Assembly: GCA_036245525.1 (NCBI GenBank) | Contig: BTPG01000001.1 | Location: 182,635,250 to 182,699,249, forward strand | Direction: 5' to 3' | Source of the DNA: Semisulcospira habei | Taxonomy: Eukaryota > Mollusca > Gastropoda > Semisulcospiridae | DNA length: 64,000 nucleotides | Shown: positions 1 through 10,261 of the stretch, one piece after another | Numbering within the stretch: position 1 is the first letter of the stretch | Layout of the letters: each line of letters starts with the position of its first letter | Notes under the pieces: model-generated | The model's database searches: none | What the model was told of the DNA's origin: nothing | What the model saw: only the letters and a program-made list of their open reading frames with translations | Made by a program: the position numbers and the translations under genes

Positions 1-862
1 ACAATGCAAAACATGCACGAAGTGAGTTTACTTTCGATATGCTTTCCTCCCACAAAAGACCGAGTTCTATGGGAAAGGCTGCTTTCAAGACCAGGAAAAT
101 AACGTATATGATGTACTTCAAAGTTCAAATCCAAAATAATCCCTGTTTCACTTCAGGGGCAAAGTAAACCTACATCAAACATGCTCGTCTGATTGACTTC
201 TTTTGAAGGCATCTCGCTGACCGCCATTTTGAAACTAGCGATGCGAATATGCTTACGGCATTAAAAATATTACTTTTTAAATTATTTTATTGTAAATATG
301 TATACATGTTTTCTTCCTCCTTATTTTAATTTGATCACTGGAACAAAAATGTAACTTGTGTGATTGAAACTTTCAATGTTATGCACAAAAAAAATGTCTT
401 GCACCTTATCTGGGCTGTGTACGAGGACTGGTTCTCCCACAGCGAACAAATAGCGCTTGAAAAACATTTATAAAAAATGTCTCCATCATATGGACAAATA
501 TTGTTATGCATAAACCATATGGAATTAGTACTTTCGATTCTTACCTGCAAACCAATGTTACTGTTTTGACGAACTACTTACCTCTGCAGAAATTGCGTAA
601 TCTGCTAGACTATTAGTTACATTTTCAGTACATGATTTTGAGTTTTAGTGCGTCAGAGACGCACAGACGCACTAAAACGGAAGCCCTGGGGGGCAACGGC
701 ATCAAAACATGGTTTCATACCAAACTGTACTTTATGACATTGCATGTGAGCACCATTCAAATGCACCTGAAGCATATTTCTTTCCTTGCATTTTACATTC
801 TTGGCAGTCACCCTTTTGGTCTGTATGTTATAGAATAATAAAACGTGGTTTTCTTGCTGCAG
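1..862. other. Intronic sequence, no gene recognised
   Basis: AT-rich sequence upstream of the first ATPase exon. It ends in a pyrimidine-rich stretch and a CAG acceptor at 860-862. I see no convincing exon, transposon terminus or RNA gene here. It is probably the preceding intron of the same host gene. Confidence 0.5.
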
Positions 863-997
863 GTTTTGTCTCCGTTTTATGTCTTCCAAGTGTTCAGCAT
901 GACTTTGTGGTATGTAGACGACTATTGGATCTATGCAACGTGTATCCTGGTCATCTCCACTCTCTCCATCATCATCACCATCTGGTCCACAAGAAAG
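863..997 (+). CDS. P5B-type ATPase exon (ATP13A family), internal
   Basis: Internal exon of 135 nt (45 codons, phase 0 at both ends) of a P5B-type P-type ATPase, the family of lysosomal/endosomal polyamine transporters ATP13A2-5. It encodes VLSPFYVFQVFSMTLW, then an acidic turn and a hydrophobic segment, and ends in STRK. This is the conserved membrane-helix pair just before the actuator domain. The acceptor follows a T-rich tract (ttcttgctgcag) and the donor is AAG|GTCAGC, an acceptable but weak GT site. The next exon in the window, at 33302, continues the family alignment in the correct phase. Family membership is based on recognising the conserved pattern. The paralogue (ATP13A2 versus ATP13A3-like) cannot be decided from 67 codons. 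Confidence 0.78.
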
Positions 998-1136
998 GTC
1001 AGCTACATGTTATTAGTGTGTGAGGTTGACCATTTTCTAAGACCTGTGTCCAAATGTCCAAACTATCAGTTGGTGTCTAATTAAGAGCTCAGTAAGAGCT
1101 ACAGTAGAACCTCAAATGAACGGTCACCCTTGTTGC

Positions 1137-1160
1137 AAAAAAAAAAAAAAAAAAAAAAAA
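1137..1160. repeat. Poly(A) tract
   Basis: An uninterrupted run of about 24 A in the intron. No adjacent retroposed gene was recognised upstream. Confidence 0.8.
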
Positions 1161-1306
1161 GTCTTAAACAGCAGGTGGCCTTTCACAAGAGGTTTAATGG
1201 AAACTCGGACTTGAGCGTGCTTGTGACACTCGAATAGGAGCATATGGATGTGTCATCGCTGTTTACACCAAAACGGGATCTCCGTTGACCTCTTCACAAT
1301 ACGTTT

Positions 1307-1893
1307 GAGTTGAAAATCCGGACTTTGGTGTGTTGTGACAGCTCTCTGGAACTCCACACTTCTTTTAACTGGAGAAAGGCTGCTCGGGATTTACCGATTC
1401 ATGCTCTGAATCTGCATCAGTGCTGCCTTTTTTGTCTATGATGCTCCCGAGATAGGTGAAGGACTCCACCTCGTCCAACGGGGTGCCAGCAAGCAAGACT
1501 GGTTCTTCCCTGGTTGCGTTCAGCCTCATTGTCCTTGTTTTCTGTTTGTGGATGGTGAGGCGCACTTGGGACGAGATGTCAGCAAGCCTCGTGGTCTTGT
1601 CCTGCATTTGTTGATGAGTGTGGGACAGTAAAGCCAAGTCATCTGCAAAATCGAGGTCGTCAAGCTGTGTCCACAGTGTCCACTGTATGCCACTTCGTCT
1701 GTGCTCTGTGGTCCTCTTCATGACCCAGTCTATGGCCAGTAGGAAGAGGAACGGAGACGGCAAACACCCCTGCCTGACACCGGTTCTGACCTGGAGCTCC
1801 CTGGTGAACTGCCCTTTGTGGATCACGCGACATGTCATGCCATCGTAGCTGCTCTTGATCAGGCGGACGAGCTTTGTGGGTACACCGTAGTCG
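1307..1893 (-). pseudogene. RTE-type LINE fragment (reverse transcriptase part)
   Basis: Truncated copy of the RTE-like family that is complete at 27704-30995 and 35190-38489. It covers the middle of the reverse transcriptase, including GVRQGCLPSPF and the catalytic LDFADDLALL motif, and a short part of the thumb region. It lacks the endonuclease, the RT fingers, the C-terminal GKRKRGRPR region and both ends. The reading frame breaks near 1420, where the open frame runs on into unrelated residues. It is a dead fragment, more diverged than the other copies in this window. Confidence 0.85.
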
Positions 1894-2999
1894 GGTCACT
1901 TATGTTGACACTAACGTAAGCTGCACATGAATGTTCAGGTGTGTCAACTGTTAGGCCTACTGCGTTATTTGTTGCTGTTTCAGCTTACATGTCCCATTCA
2001 GAATAGGGGTGGGAGTAGGGCTTGGCATAAACAGTCCCGAGGGCAGAGTTGTATGATTAATAAAGTCACTTGCCTGTCTATGTTCGTCATGCTTGTCAAT
2101 CCTGCCTTTTACAGCCATACCTGCCCCTGTGTCAGAACGACTGCTGTAATTTTCGGTAGTGGGATACCCGGTGGCACAGTTGTTACGCACTCCATCGCCA
2201 CTGCCGAAGTCGTCGTTGTTGTCGTCATCACCTTGACGTGGGTTGTTGGCTGTTGGAGTGGTAATTTTCGTCTATGTGTTGTAGTCTGTGTCATGCTGCT
2301 CGCTGTTGGTCCTGGCGGTTTTTGCCGCCACTGGCCAGTGATGTGTAATGGTGCCATGCCTGGTTGTGTAGCTGACAGGTGAAGTATGACGACTGAGCTG
2401 TGACCCTCCCCTGTCACTTTCCACGACGTGACATGGTGGTCGTTGCTGAACAGTGGTCAGGATGTTTTTGTTTTTTTATGTTTTTTTTTTGCTACTCCAA
2501 GTTTTCTTTGTCGACCTCAGAGGTCTTCCTCTCACGCCGCTCATCCCCGTCAATCCCAGTGTGCTCACCCAGGCCCGCTGGTTGTTCCAGCCAGACTCCC
2601 GGTCCTGCAGCTATATATATGTCAGGTAGTAGGGGACTCCCTCCGGAGGAAACTCCGCACTGCTGCCGAGTCACTTCGGTGGTGTTCAGTGTAGCCTTCA
2701 CGTGTCCACACCTACTATTCCCCTACTTACGACATTGCCATTCGCGGAGTCGACGAGTGGGGGCTCCCCCCAGAGGTAGCGAGTCAACCACTACGTCCTT
2801 CCACGCACAGCAGCAGGTCTGGCCAAAGACAACCGCGCACCTAGGGCTCCTGGAGGACTGGGATGAGGTCACCATGAGACGGAGACTTGAGGGATCAGTA
2901 ACCTGGAACAGCGGGGTTTTTCATTTTGCATGATGATGAGGATGAGGGTGATAATATGATGATGCCATGGTGGTCCATGTGGTTGGGGACTGCATGACA
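1894..2999. other. Unassigned intronic sequence
   Basis: Moderately GC-rich sequence with open frames of up to ~177 codons (for example 2400-2933). They show low-complexity, unrecognisable translations and no family motif. I see no gene or transposon boundary that I can support. Confidence 0.4.
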
Positions 3000-3313
3000 G
3001 GGCCGCATTCCACGCTTCCTGTCATAAATATCCTGGTGTTAACCAGGCCCGCGAACTGTGGACACCTGTGGTGCCAGCCGTGTAATCATTCACAACTTGC
3101 AATGTGTCATAACCCGGTAGCACCCCCAAAGTCACACCCGTGAAGTGGGTGAGTCTCAGCTGCGTCCCATCAGCCTTCCCATTGGGTCCATAGCACACCC
3201 GCTCTGGGTAGGAGCCGACCCATGTAGGAAAAATCCCGCTTGACTCGGCTGGGATTCAAACCCGGATCTCCCAGCCACCAGTCCGACACACTAACCACTG
3301 CGCTACGGAGGCC
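3000..3313 (-). mobile_element. tRNA-derived SINE
   Basis: On the minus strand the element starts near 3313 with a tRNA-like head. An A-box-like TAGCGCAGTGGTTAGTG is followed ~35 nt later by a B-box-like GGGTTTGAATCCC (complement of 3251-3263). These are the internal RNA polymerase III promoter elements. The body then continues for roughly 250 nt into non-tRNA sequence. The far end is not sharply defined. The lack of a proper acceptor stem pairing at the 3' side argues for a SINE head, not a working tRNA gene. Confidence 0.65.
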
Positions 3314-3604
3314 GGTGTGGTCAGGATGTTTGATACAGCAGCTGGGAGGCCAGTTACTGCCATGGTGGCGGAAATATCCACTTGGAAATCCAAATTCTAT
3401 CAGAGCTGACAGAAAGCGTGTCAACAGGCCGCCAAGGGGAAGCCACTCCCACAGAGAGGGAGAGAGAGATTATGATGATCTTTTCATTAATCAAAAAATC
3501 AATTGAAGAGATGCCTCAAAACACCCAACAAATGTGTGAATTATATACATGTATATTCAGTCTATCATTAAGATAAAATAGAACTTAGTTGCCATATGTA
3601 AAAA

Positions 3605-3649
3605 TACAATAATAATAATAATTTCTATGGCGCCTATCCTCAGGTAGAG
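3605..3649 (-). repeat. SINE/LINE 3' tail, outer part (split by hAT)
   Basis: On the minus strand this reads GGCGCCATAGAAAT followed by (ATT)n. It is the 3' end of a SINE or LINE and continues at 5379 on the other side of the hAT insertion. The same tail type occurs at 23998-24069 and 7115-7154. Confidence 0.6.
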
Positions 3650-3657
3650 GTGTAGGC
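3650..3657. repeat. hAT target-site duplication (left)
   Basis: GTGTAGGC, repeated exactly at 5371-5378. An 8-bp duplication is diagnostic of hAT transposons. Confidence 0.9.
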
Positions 3658-3683
3658 AGGGATGTCACTGGAGCTGGACACCT

Positions 3684-3763
3684 ATAGGACAAATGTCCTG
3701 GAGGGTGGCAGAGGGATAGGACATTTGTCCTGAATTGGAACAAAACAATAGGACATTTCGCGC
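3684..3763. repeat. hAT left subterminal motif cluster
   Basis: Three copies of a near-palindrome, AGGACAAATGTCCT or AGGACATTTGTCCT (3686, 3719 and a partial copy at ~3751), lie within 110 bp of the left end. A matching set lies near the right end (5253-5345). Clustered subterminal repeats are the usual transposase-binding sites of hAT elements. The binding role is inferred. Confidence 0.65.
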
Positions 3764-4161
3764 GTGACAAAACTGATAGTAAAACAGAAACCACATAAAC
3801 ACAGGCTGAGTGAGATATTTATTGATTGTTGACGAAAAGGACATAAACGTAAAAAGGCAAAGAAAAGTGAACAAGTTATTATGTCATTCAGATAATACTG
3901 TCATCGCAGATTCGCATGAAAACATATCAGGGCCTTGTAACAGAGGTAGCAAATTCTTCATGCTCAGGCTCACAACTCACAAACTAAAACTGTCATTTTG
4001 GCACTTCAAGGAATTCACAGTGCAAGGAAATGTACTGACTAGAATAGCATTATAAAAATATGAGACCATGTACTGACTAAACGGAAATGTAATGATTAGT
4101 AAGCCTAAGGCTATAACAAAAGGAGATGAGCTTTCTGTAAGAAAATGTATAAGAAAAAAAT

Positions 4162-4236
4162 CCCATTCGCTACCAGAAACCTGCTGTGGCCCATGCTTCC
4201 AGCATGGGCCACAGCAGGTTTCTGGTAGCAAATGGG
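4162..4236. repeat. 36-bp inverted repeat with 3-nt loop
   Basis: Left arm 4162-4197, loop TCC 4198-4200, right arm 4201-4236. The arms are complementary over 36 positions with one mismatch (C/T, which would be a G-U pair in RNA of one orientation). If transcribed it would fold into a long, nearly perfect hairpin. It lies inside the hAT element between the transposase remnant and the left end. Confidence 0.9.
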
Positions 4237-4442
4237 TTAAAGATTTAAATTCTCACACTTTTGTGGCTAATAGACATGATGAACAAATGTAGAAAACTAA
4301 TGCAGAAAATACTTTTAAAAGGCCTTGTCAATAGGCTACATTTGTTAGATTTATCTGAAACTTCACTACATGTAGTAGGCTGCTACACTGACTTGAAAAT
4401 CAAAATGACACCCTCAGACTCAGTGGAACTGATATGAGCTGA

Positions 4443-5048
4443 TCACTCAGCAGAAGTGGATGGTTTTTCTGAGTCCCGTTGAACAGTGGTACCCCTCCTA
4501 GCTGAAAACAGAACCCTTTTCTTGTCAGCTGCCCACTTGTCAACAACACTGAAGACAAAAGGGTGTTGACCGTTGACTTGATCAGGCCCTTCCATTTGTA
4601 CCCTCAGCATGCAGTCCTGAGCCTCTGGACTGAGGCGGTTTCGCAGTGAGGTACACAGCAAGTTCTGCCTGCTGAAGCCCCTCTCCACATCTGCTGTGTG
4701 AACAGGCAGTGTCAGTGCCAGTTGCCCTAGCTTTCTCATGTTGGGGAACGCCATAGATGTGTCTGAAATAGCAATCAGCTTCCATAAAGCAGCTGTGTTG
4801 TCTCTGGGGAACATTTGTGCTTTTACAGTCTCCTTCAAGTCTTTCCACTCTCGTCGAGTGGCATCCTTGTCAACCAGAGGAGGGGAAGTCTTGGACTGCT
4901 TCTGGCCATTGTCATCCTCCCAGGAATGAGTCTTGGGTGCCCCATATTGATCCAGCAAGGTCTCAAGCTGTTCGATGCCCCAGCTGTCAATTTCCCTCTC
5001 AGACAGAAAGGATACTGGGCGCATGCACAAGATTCCAAAGGCAGTCAC
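4443..5048 (-). pseudogene. hAT transposase C-terminal fragment
   Basis: 201 codons that end at a stop but have no proper start; the frame opens after an upstream stop and GTG. The recognisable part is the hAT C-terminal dimerisation region: ALWKLIA, then a stretch on which HTADVERGFSRQNLL and LRNRLSPEA follow. The zinc finger and the catalytic D/D positions that belong upstream are absent, so the RNase H-like core has been removed by internal deletion. The tail is Ser/Glu-rich. It is non-functional as a transposase. Confidence 0.8.
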
Positions 5049-5378
5049 ACTCTACACGACCCTCGCTCGCGCAGTCTCGCTTTCGCTAAAAATAGCTGAA
5101 CTTTAGGGTCAGCCAATCAGAGGGCGTTGCCGGGAATAACACACTACACGTCACTCGCTCGCGCAGTGTAAAGCCGACTACCGCAAAGCGCCAGCCTACT
5201 CGGAAAGAAATGTCGCTAGCGGTGTCCGCGATCAACGGAAAAACAATCGGACACATGTCCTCTTTTTGAAACAAACAATCGGACATTTGTCCTGCTGATC
5301 TTTCTGTTCATCGGACATTAGGCCAAGTCAATCGGACTATGTCCGGTGTCTGATGGCCAGTGACATCCCTGTGTAGGC

Positions 5379-5445
5379 GCCTTACAAATTTCAAAAATAC
5401 AATTACAAAGACTGTACACAGTATTACACACACATATTTCAGGCA
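5379..5445 (-). repeat. SINE/LINE 3' tail, inner part (split by hAT)
   Basis: Continuation of the tail at 3605-3649. It contains GCGCCTTACAAATTTC, which matches the stretch at ~24008-24023 in the LINE 3' end upstream of the GCGCC...(ATT)n terminus. Without the hAT element the two parts join at GTGTAGGC. Confidence 0.55.
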
Positions 5446-5557
5446 CCATAGCAAAACTACAACATCAGCGCTCAATGTTAATTGGTGGGGTAATAGAGTT
5501 GGAAAAGGTGTTTTTAATGCAGATCAGATCATGCTTTGGACTAAACACAAACGATGA

Positions 5558-5711
5558 TGTGGGTCCTACAGGGCCCATGTTTTTCGAAGAGCGATTTAAC
5601 TAGTTATCCCTGTCCTGATAGCGTGGGTCCTACAGGACCCATATTTTTCAAAGAGCGATTTAACTGGTTATCTCTGACCTGATGATGTGGGTCCTACAGG
5701 ACCCATACTTT
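5558..5711. repeat. Tandem repeat, ~64-bp unit, palindromic core
   Basis: About 2.4 units, each starting at GTGGGTCCTACAGG (5558, 5624, 5687). Each unit holds the palindrome GGGTCCTACAGGACCC (or a one-base variant), followed by a TTTTTC(A/G)AAGAGCGATTTAACT stretch. It abuts the GGCTCA repeat at 5714. Confidence 0.75.
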
Positions 5712-5713
5712 TT

Positions 5714-6650
5714 GGCTCACGTGGTAAACTTTTAACGTTGGACTTTTCTCGGAGACTATTCAAGCTACAGTCGTCAAACTTAACCCAAAGATACTTTGTG
5801 GCAAGACCTTTCTAAACATTCCAATTTCAGTGACCTCACAAAGGTCAAGGTCACAGGGGATCAGGAAATATATCAAAAATAGCTATATTTTTACATAATT
5901 TATTTTTTGTCAAATACTCACAACTTCAAACCCAAACTTGGTACAAAGACACCTGATGGTAAGACCTTTCTATACATACTAATTTGGTTGATCCCTCAGA
6001 AAGGTCAAGGGTCACAAGAACTCAAAAGGGGGGGGGGGGGGGGATAGGTCCAAAATAGCCATATTCTGACAAAAGATGTTTTTCCTCAAATACTATTCAC
6101 AACTTCAAACCCAAACTTGCTACAGAGATACCTGAAGACCTATCTATGTATACTAATTTGGATGACCCCTCAGAAAGGTCAAGGGTCACAAGAGCGCAGG
6201 AAATACGTTGAGAATAGCCATATTTTGACAATAAATGTTTTTTTCTCAAATACTATTCACAACTACAAACCCAAACTTGCTACAGAGATACCTGATGGTA
6301 AGACCTATCTATGCATACTAATTTGGATGACCCATTGGAAAAGGTCAAGGGTCACAAGAGATCGGCAAATGTGTATAAAATGCCAATTTTTTTGTTATAG
6401 AATTGTAGTTGTTATCAACATTTTTGCAAACTTTTCAATCAAATTTGGCACAAAGACAGCTGATGATATGACCTTCCTGTGTATACTAATTTAGTTGACT
6501 CATCGCAAAGGTCAAGGGTCACGGGGGGTTTGATTAACTGATTCAATTTTGAGAAAACATGGATTTTGTTGGTCCAGAAGCCATCCCTTTACTTATTGTC
6601 ACATGTGTGGATTGGTCATACACGTGAGCCATAAGGGCTTTGCCTTTCTT
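5714..6650 (+). repeat. GGCTCA...TGAGCC interspersed repeat, copy 1
   Basis: The outer ends are GGCTCACGTG (5714) and CACGTGAGCC (6621-6630), a perfect 10-bp inverted repeat, followed by a GGCTTTGCCTTTCTT trailer. The interior is a degenerate tandem array of ~170-bp units. Recurring blocks are AACTTCAAACCCAAACTTG, GATACCTGATGGTAAGACC and AAAGGTCAAGGGTCAC. There is no coding capacity. Related copies are at 19375-20175, 24574-25320, 25500-26655, 26660-26904 plus 32133-32540, and 32541-32850. It behaves like a non-autonomous element. The superfamily is not identifiable from sequence alone. Confidence 0.7.
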
Positions 6651-6743
6651 ATTATTTGGTTACTTTAGTTGCCAGATTTTCAGACCACCTTTGTTGTCAC
6701 ACACATTGTTTTAAATTTGCTCCGCCGTGACCCATCCTTAAAA

Positions 6744-7154
6744 GGCGGTCCGTGGCGCAGTGGTTAAGGCGCCTGCCACCAATTCCAAAGGTGAGCGGTT
6801 CGATACCGGGTTCCGGCGTTGGACTTTTCTCCTCTGGTAAGTGTCACCGTTAATTCGGGCGGACCGTCGGGGGTTCTTTCTCCGGGTACTCCGGTTCTTC
6901 CACCCCCCAGGCACTCTGGTACCGGTCTCAGGCCACTTTACAAATTTCAAATACAAGCGACCAAAAATCTCTGTAACTTCAGTAGCTGACTGGCCCTTCG
7001 TTTGTCTTGTACTGTGTTTGTCTTAAATGGCGTAAATCCGTGTCTGTTTCGTGAGTGTGTGTGTTGGGTTTCAGGCGCGGCGCTTTGAGTCGATTTCCCC
7101 AAAATTGAGAAAAAGCGCCTATATAATAACGGTATTATTATTATTATTATTATA
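6744..7154 (+). mobile_element. tRNA-derived SINE with (TTA)n tail
   Basis: A 5' head with an A box TGGCGCAGTGG (6753-6763) and a B box GGTTCGATACC (6797-6807), the internal promoter of RNA polymerase III. A ~300-bp body follows, and the 3' end is AAAGCGCCTATATAATAACGG followed by (TTA)n at 7131-7154. The GCGCC...(TTA)n end resembles the LINE tails at 3605 and 24030, which suggests it borrows the 3' end of a partner LINE. Confidence 0.75.
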
Positions 7155-8377
7155 ACCGAAACACGGTACACATTCCCCACTTAGCATTATGTTTGCACTG
7201 CACAGACAAAACAATACGCTTACAGCAAGTGTTTTACTGACTACAGTACCATTCATTTGCATTGTATTGTGTTTCCTTGTAATCCTCACATGGTGGCATT
7301 GTGTAGCGGCTATCTCCGTGTAGTGGCATCTACATGGGCTGTACAGAGATAACAGCTTGCACACAGGTGTATTTATACAGTGGTGTTAATTGGAATGTCC
7401 CTATGTAAAGATATTTAATTTGTTTCATTGAAATTTCACAGATTATCACAAAAGATGTTCGCCAGTCTAGATCACAGTAAATTTACTTAATTAATGTATA
7501 TGTTTGTTGAGAAAATGCTTGTTTTTATAGCCAGTTTTAAATCTAGGGCAGACCTAAAATGTACCTGCAGTCCATACCACTAGGTATTGGGAAGAAGTGA
7601 GCTAAGGGAGGAGTGCCTAGATTATTGTCTTCCATGTACTTTGACAATGTCGTTCGTCTCTTTGATACTACCCCAAATGTGTGAAATATTGCATAATGCC
7701 GTCAATTTATTCTATTTTCTGAGTCAGCATGAGTGGTTTAGATATAATTTTTTTACAGGAAATAACTAGAAAATTTAGAGTTTTTCGAAGTTTTTCAAGA
7801 TGGTGACAGTTAAGGACAATTGACCTCAGCTTGGGGATGGAAACGTGAAATTTGGGTGAGAATGTCTCATTGTGCAACCTCTCAAGCTTGGTATGCTTAA
7901 AGTTAGGCAAAGGACAGATTGGAACGCAACCGGCGGCTGGTCTGTGCCATGTCTGCTAGCCCTGTCGTCTGTTAGTGCAAAAGAGAAAGTAGCTTTGGGA
8001 CCACAATAATGGCATCGGCTATTTGACGAACACAGCTAACTTTGCACTGAGCTCATCCCCGGATGTCCCAGCTTTAATATCATTGTCTTCTGACACAAGA
8101 ATACCATGGCAGGGCACTGTTCCTCAACAAATTTCCTAAATGAAAATTTCCTGCCAAATCAACCGTCAAGCTGCTGAAACCCCAAAAGACAATTTCCACC
8201 CTTTCTGGCCACCTATCATAGCAGTGGTGAGAAAGTTGCTGTCTCTGCATGGAGGAGTTTGATCCTCTTGTGGGCAAATAACCAGTTAGTGAAATAAAGA
8301 TACAATATTAAGAAAAGTTTGCAACAGTAGAAACTTTTATGAAATCTATGCAGTGATACCTCAATACAAAATAGATG
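7155..8377. other. Unassigned intronic sequence
   Basis: AT-rich sequence without recognised exons, element ends or RNA genes. Open frames are short and low-complexity. Confidence 0.4.
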
Positions 8378-8382
8378 GCCAG
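8378..8382. repeat. Gypsy target-site duplication (left)
   Basis: GCCAG, repeated at 14346-14350 directly after the right LTR. A 5-bp duplication is normal for Ty3/gypsy integration. Confidence 0.8.
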
Positions 8383-9635
8383 TGTAACGCACGCAGACTC
8401 TCCCCAGTCGCACGTACAGACTCTCAGCCCAACAGACGCACGCACTGCCACTGACTCAGTCGGGTGCATTCACGCGGTACAACTCAAACACTATTTCTCT
8501 TTCTTCTGTGCCCTTTTACTTCTAACAAAATAAATAACATAAACTTAAAAGATTCTTTTCACCATACACTTTTCACTACAAGCACATCAACACCGCATAC
8601 ACACACACAACGTAAAAGTCAGGCTAGGTAATTGTCCTCACAATCCAACCTGTTTCACTGGTGTTATCATTCTGCAACGTTCTGTCCTTCCATGTCTAGG
8701 CATGTAGTTCCTCGCATCACATGCTTCTGAGTAGTACCCCGTTTCTCGTACCGTGGACATCCTCCTGACTCGCTCCCATAGCGCAGTCTCTGATGACCCG
8801 AGTGTCTAGGCACCAGTCGCTCTTTCCTCGAGTGGTGAAATGACCTCACAATAGGTCCTCTGGTGGCAGCCTCCATCGACTGACGTCTCGGTGTCACGTC
8901 GCTCCGCTCCACACAAGAACTCTGTGCACAAAGTCCTAACATCATAACACTTGCAACACACACACAACTTGGATAATATGAGATACCTTACGTAACCTGG
9001 CTGATACAAAATAACTCTCACACATTCATTCACACACACGTGCTTCCTAACATGAACTACTTCAGCAACAGTGTGTCTCTACATTAAAACAGACTATAAC
9101 ATGACACTCTCGACATACATTATTCCATACATTGGAAAAGACTAAACTTAACCCAACCACGTACTACCTTCATAACGACTTAGGCAAACACACCTCACAT
9201 TCCTTAGTTATCCATCTTGGTAAATAACTACATAGAAAAATCACCTGTTATCTCAACCAATTCTAAACCGACATAACTGAACCATATCAACACTACACGA
9301 CCAAACTAAATCTTACTAACGCATACTACCTTTAACTCAGTAGCTGTCGATAATACATATAAAAACATACCTGAATTCTAGGTTTCAGAGTCATGGAATA
9401 CGGCTAGCATATCCAACATACATCCGTCCTAAATGACAGAATAGCCCGCACTAACTATCCTTGAGCTCTAGTTAGACTGAACTCACGCCTAAAACTCTGT
9501 GCCAAACGCTTTCCCTATGATTGCACGTGGCCTCGTGCATCCACGGGATATTTGTCACAAGACAAACCGCTGACAAGACCGTAGCATACAAAACCTCTGT
9601 GTAAACTCTATGCGTGGCCATAGAGCTTCATCACA
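8383..9635 (-). repeat. 3' LTR of gypsy element (intact)
   Basis: 1,253 bp, starting TGTAACGCACGC on the + strand and ending AGCTTCATCACA. It retains the uninterrupted TAAATAACTA at 9231-9240. That is the site where LINEs have inserted in both other LTR copies of this window. Confidence 0.88.
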
Positions 9636-9648
9636 ATTTCCCCTTCCC
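9636..9648 (-). promoter_or_regulatory. Polypurine tract of gypsy element
   Basis: Minus strand GGGAAGGGGAAAT directly abuts the 3' LTR. This is the expected position and composition of the plus-strand primer for reverse transcription. It also fixes the orientation of the element. Confidence 0.8.
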
Positions 9649-9784
9649 AAGGATAAAAAAAAAATGGCCGAGTTTTTTTTTCAGACTAACTGAAAGCAAT
9701 ACACTACCCTCACAGAACAAAAGAAAACAACAACAGCCATAAACCTCAACGCACACTTTCTGGTCGCACTGCAGACACTTCAAG

Positions 9785-10261
9785 AGATCAGCAAAAGTGT
9801 TCTGCGAACCGGGAAGCCCATCAATTTCGAACTAAAACTCCTGCGGTGTCAACGACCACCGCATTAGCCTCGCATTCTTGAAATGTCCGGACATGAGGTA
9901 TGCCAGTGACCGATGATCCATCTGCAGGCGAAACACACACCCCCACAAATATCTCTGGAGTTTCGAAATGACCCACACAATAGCCGGACATTCCTATTTG
10001 ATTGTGCGGTAGCGCGTTTCTCTATCTAGGAGTTTTCGACTGACATAGCAAATGGGGTGGCAAGTGTCCTCTCTGTCCAGCAGCAATCCCCGTAGAGCTA
10101 GTGTCAGTCTGAACCACAAATGGTAGGTGTTGGTCCGGCAGAATGAGCACCAGCCCGCAAGAAAGGATTACTTGAATACAGCGTAAAAGAGTTCGTGCAT
10201 TCCTGCATCCAAACCAGTTTACTCTTCCCGTTGCCCGCGATGAGGCCGCTCATTGCCGCAG
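9785..10261 (-). pseudogene. Gypsy RNase H remnant
   Basis: Minus-strand translation in shifting frames gives TAAMSGLIAGNGKSKLVW at the start and MDHRSLAYLMSGHFKNARL followed by a RW..LTPQEF stretch. These are the RNase H entry region and the conserved DH(R/K)xLxYL block of Ty3/gypsy polyproteins. Several frameshifts and stops interrupt it. It follows the RT remnant in the normal order; integrase, expected next, is absent. Confidence 0.7.

Larger units (their letters stand above)
3658..5370 (-). mobile_element. hAT-superfamily DNA transposon, internally deleted
   Basis: 1,713-bp element bounded by a terminal inverted repeat AGGGATGTCACTGG (3658-3671) and its complement at 5357-5370, and flanked by the 8-bp duplication GTGTAGGC. 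It interrupts an older SINE/LINE tail. The interior keeps only the C-terminal part of a transposase (4443-5048, minus strand). It also carries near-palindromic GGACA..TGTCC motifs close to both ends and a large hairpin at 4162-4236. It cannot encode its own transposase and would need one supplied in trans. Confidence 0.9.

Noticed and set aside
2400..2933. 177-codon open frame as a gene
   Set aside because: Low-complexity Cys/Phe/Ser/Pro-rich translation, no motif, and overlapping frames of similar length. Not supported as coding.
3250..3313. tRNA gene (also 6744-6815)
   Set aside because: A and B boxes are present, but the stems do not close into a cloverleaf with a matching acceptor, and each is fused to a SINE body. 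Called SINE heads instead.
5918..6520. CRISPR-like array of regularly spaced repeats
   Set aside because: The ~170-bp degenerate tandem units have no constant repeat/unique spacer pattern and sit in an animal intron, so this is the GGCTCA repeat interior.
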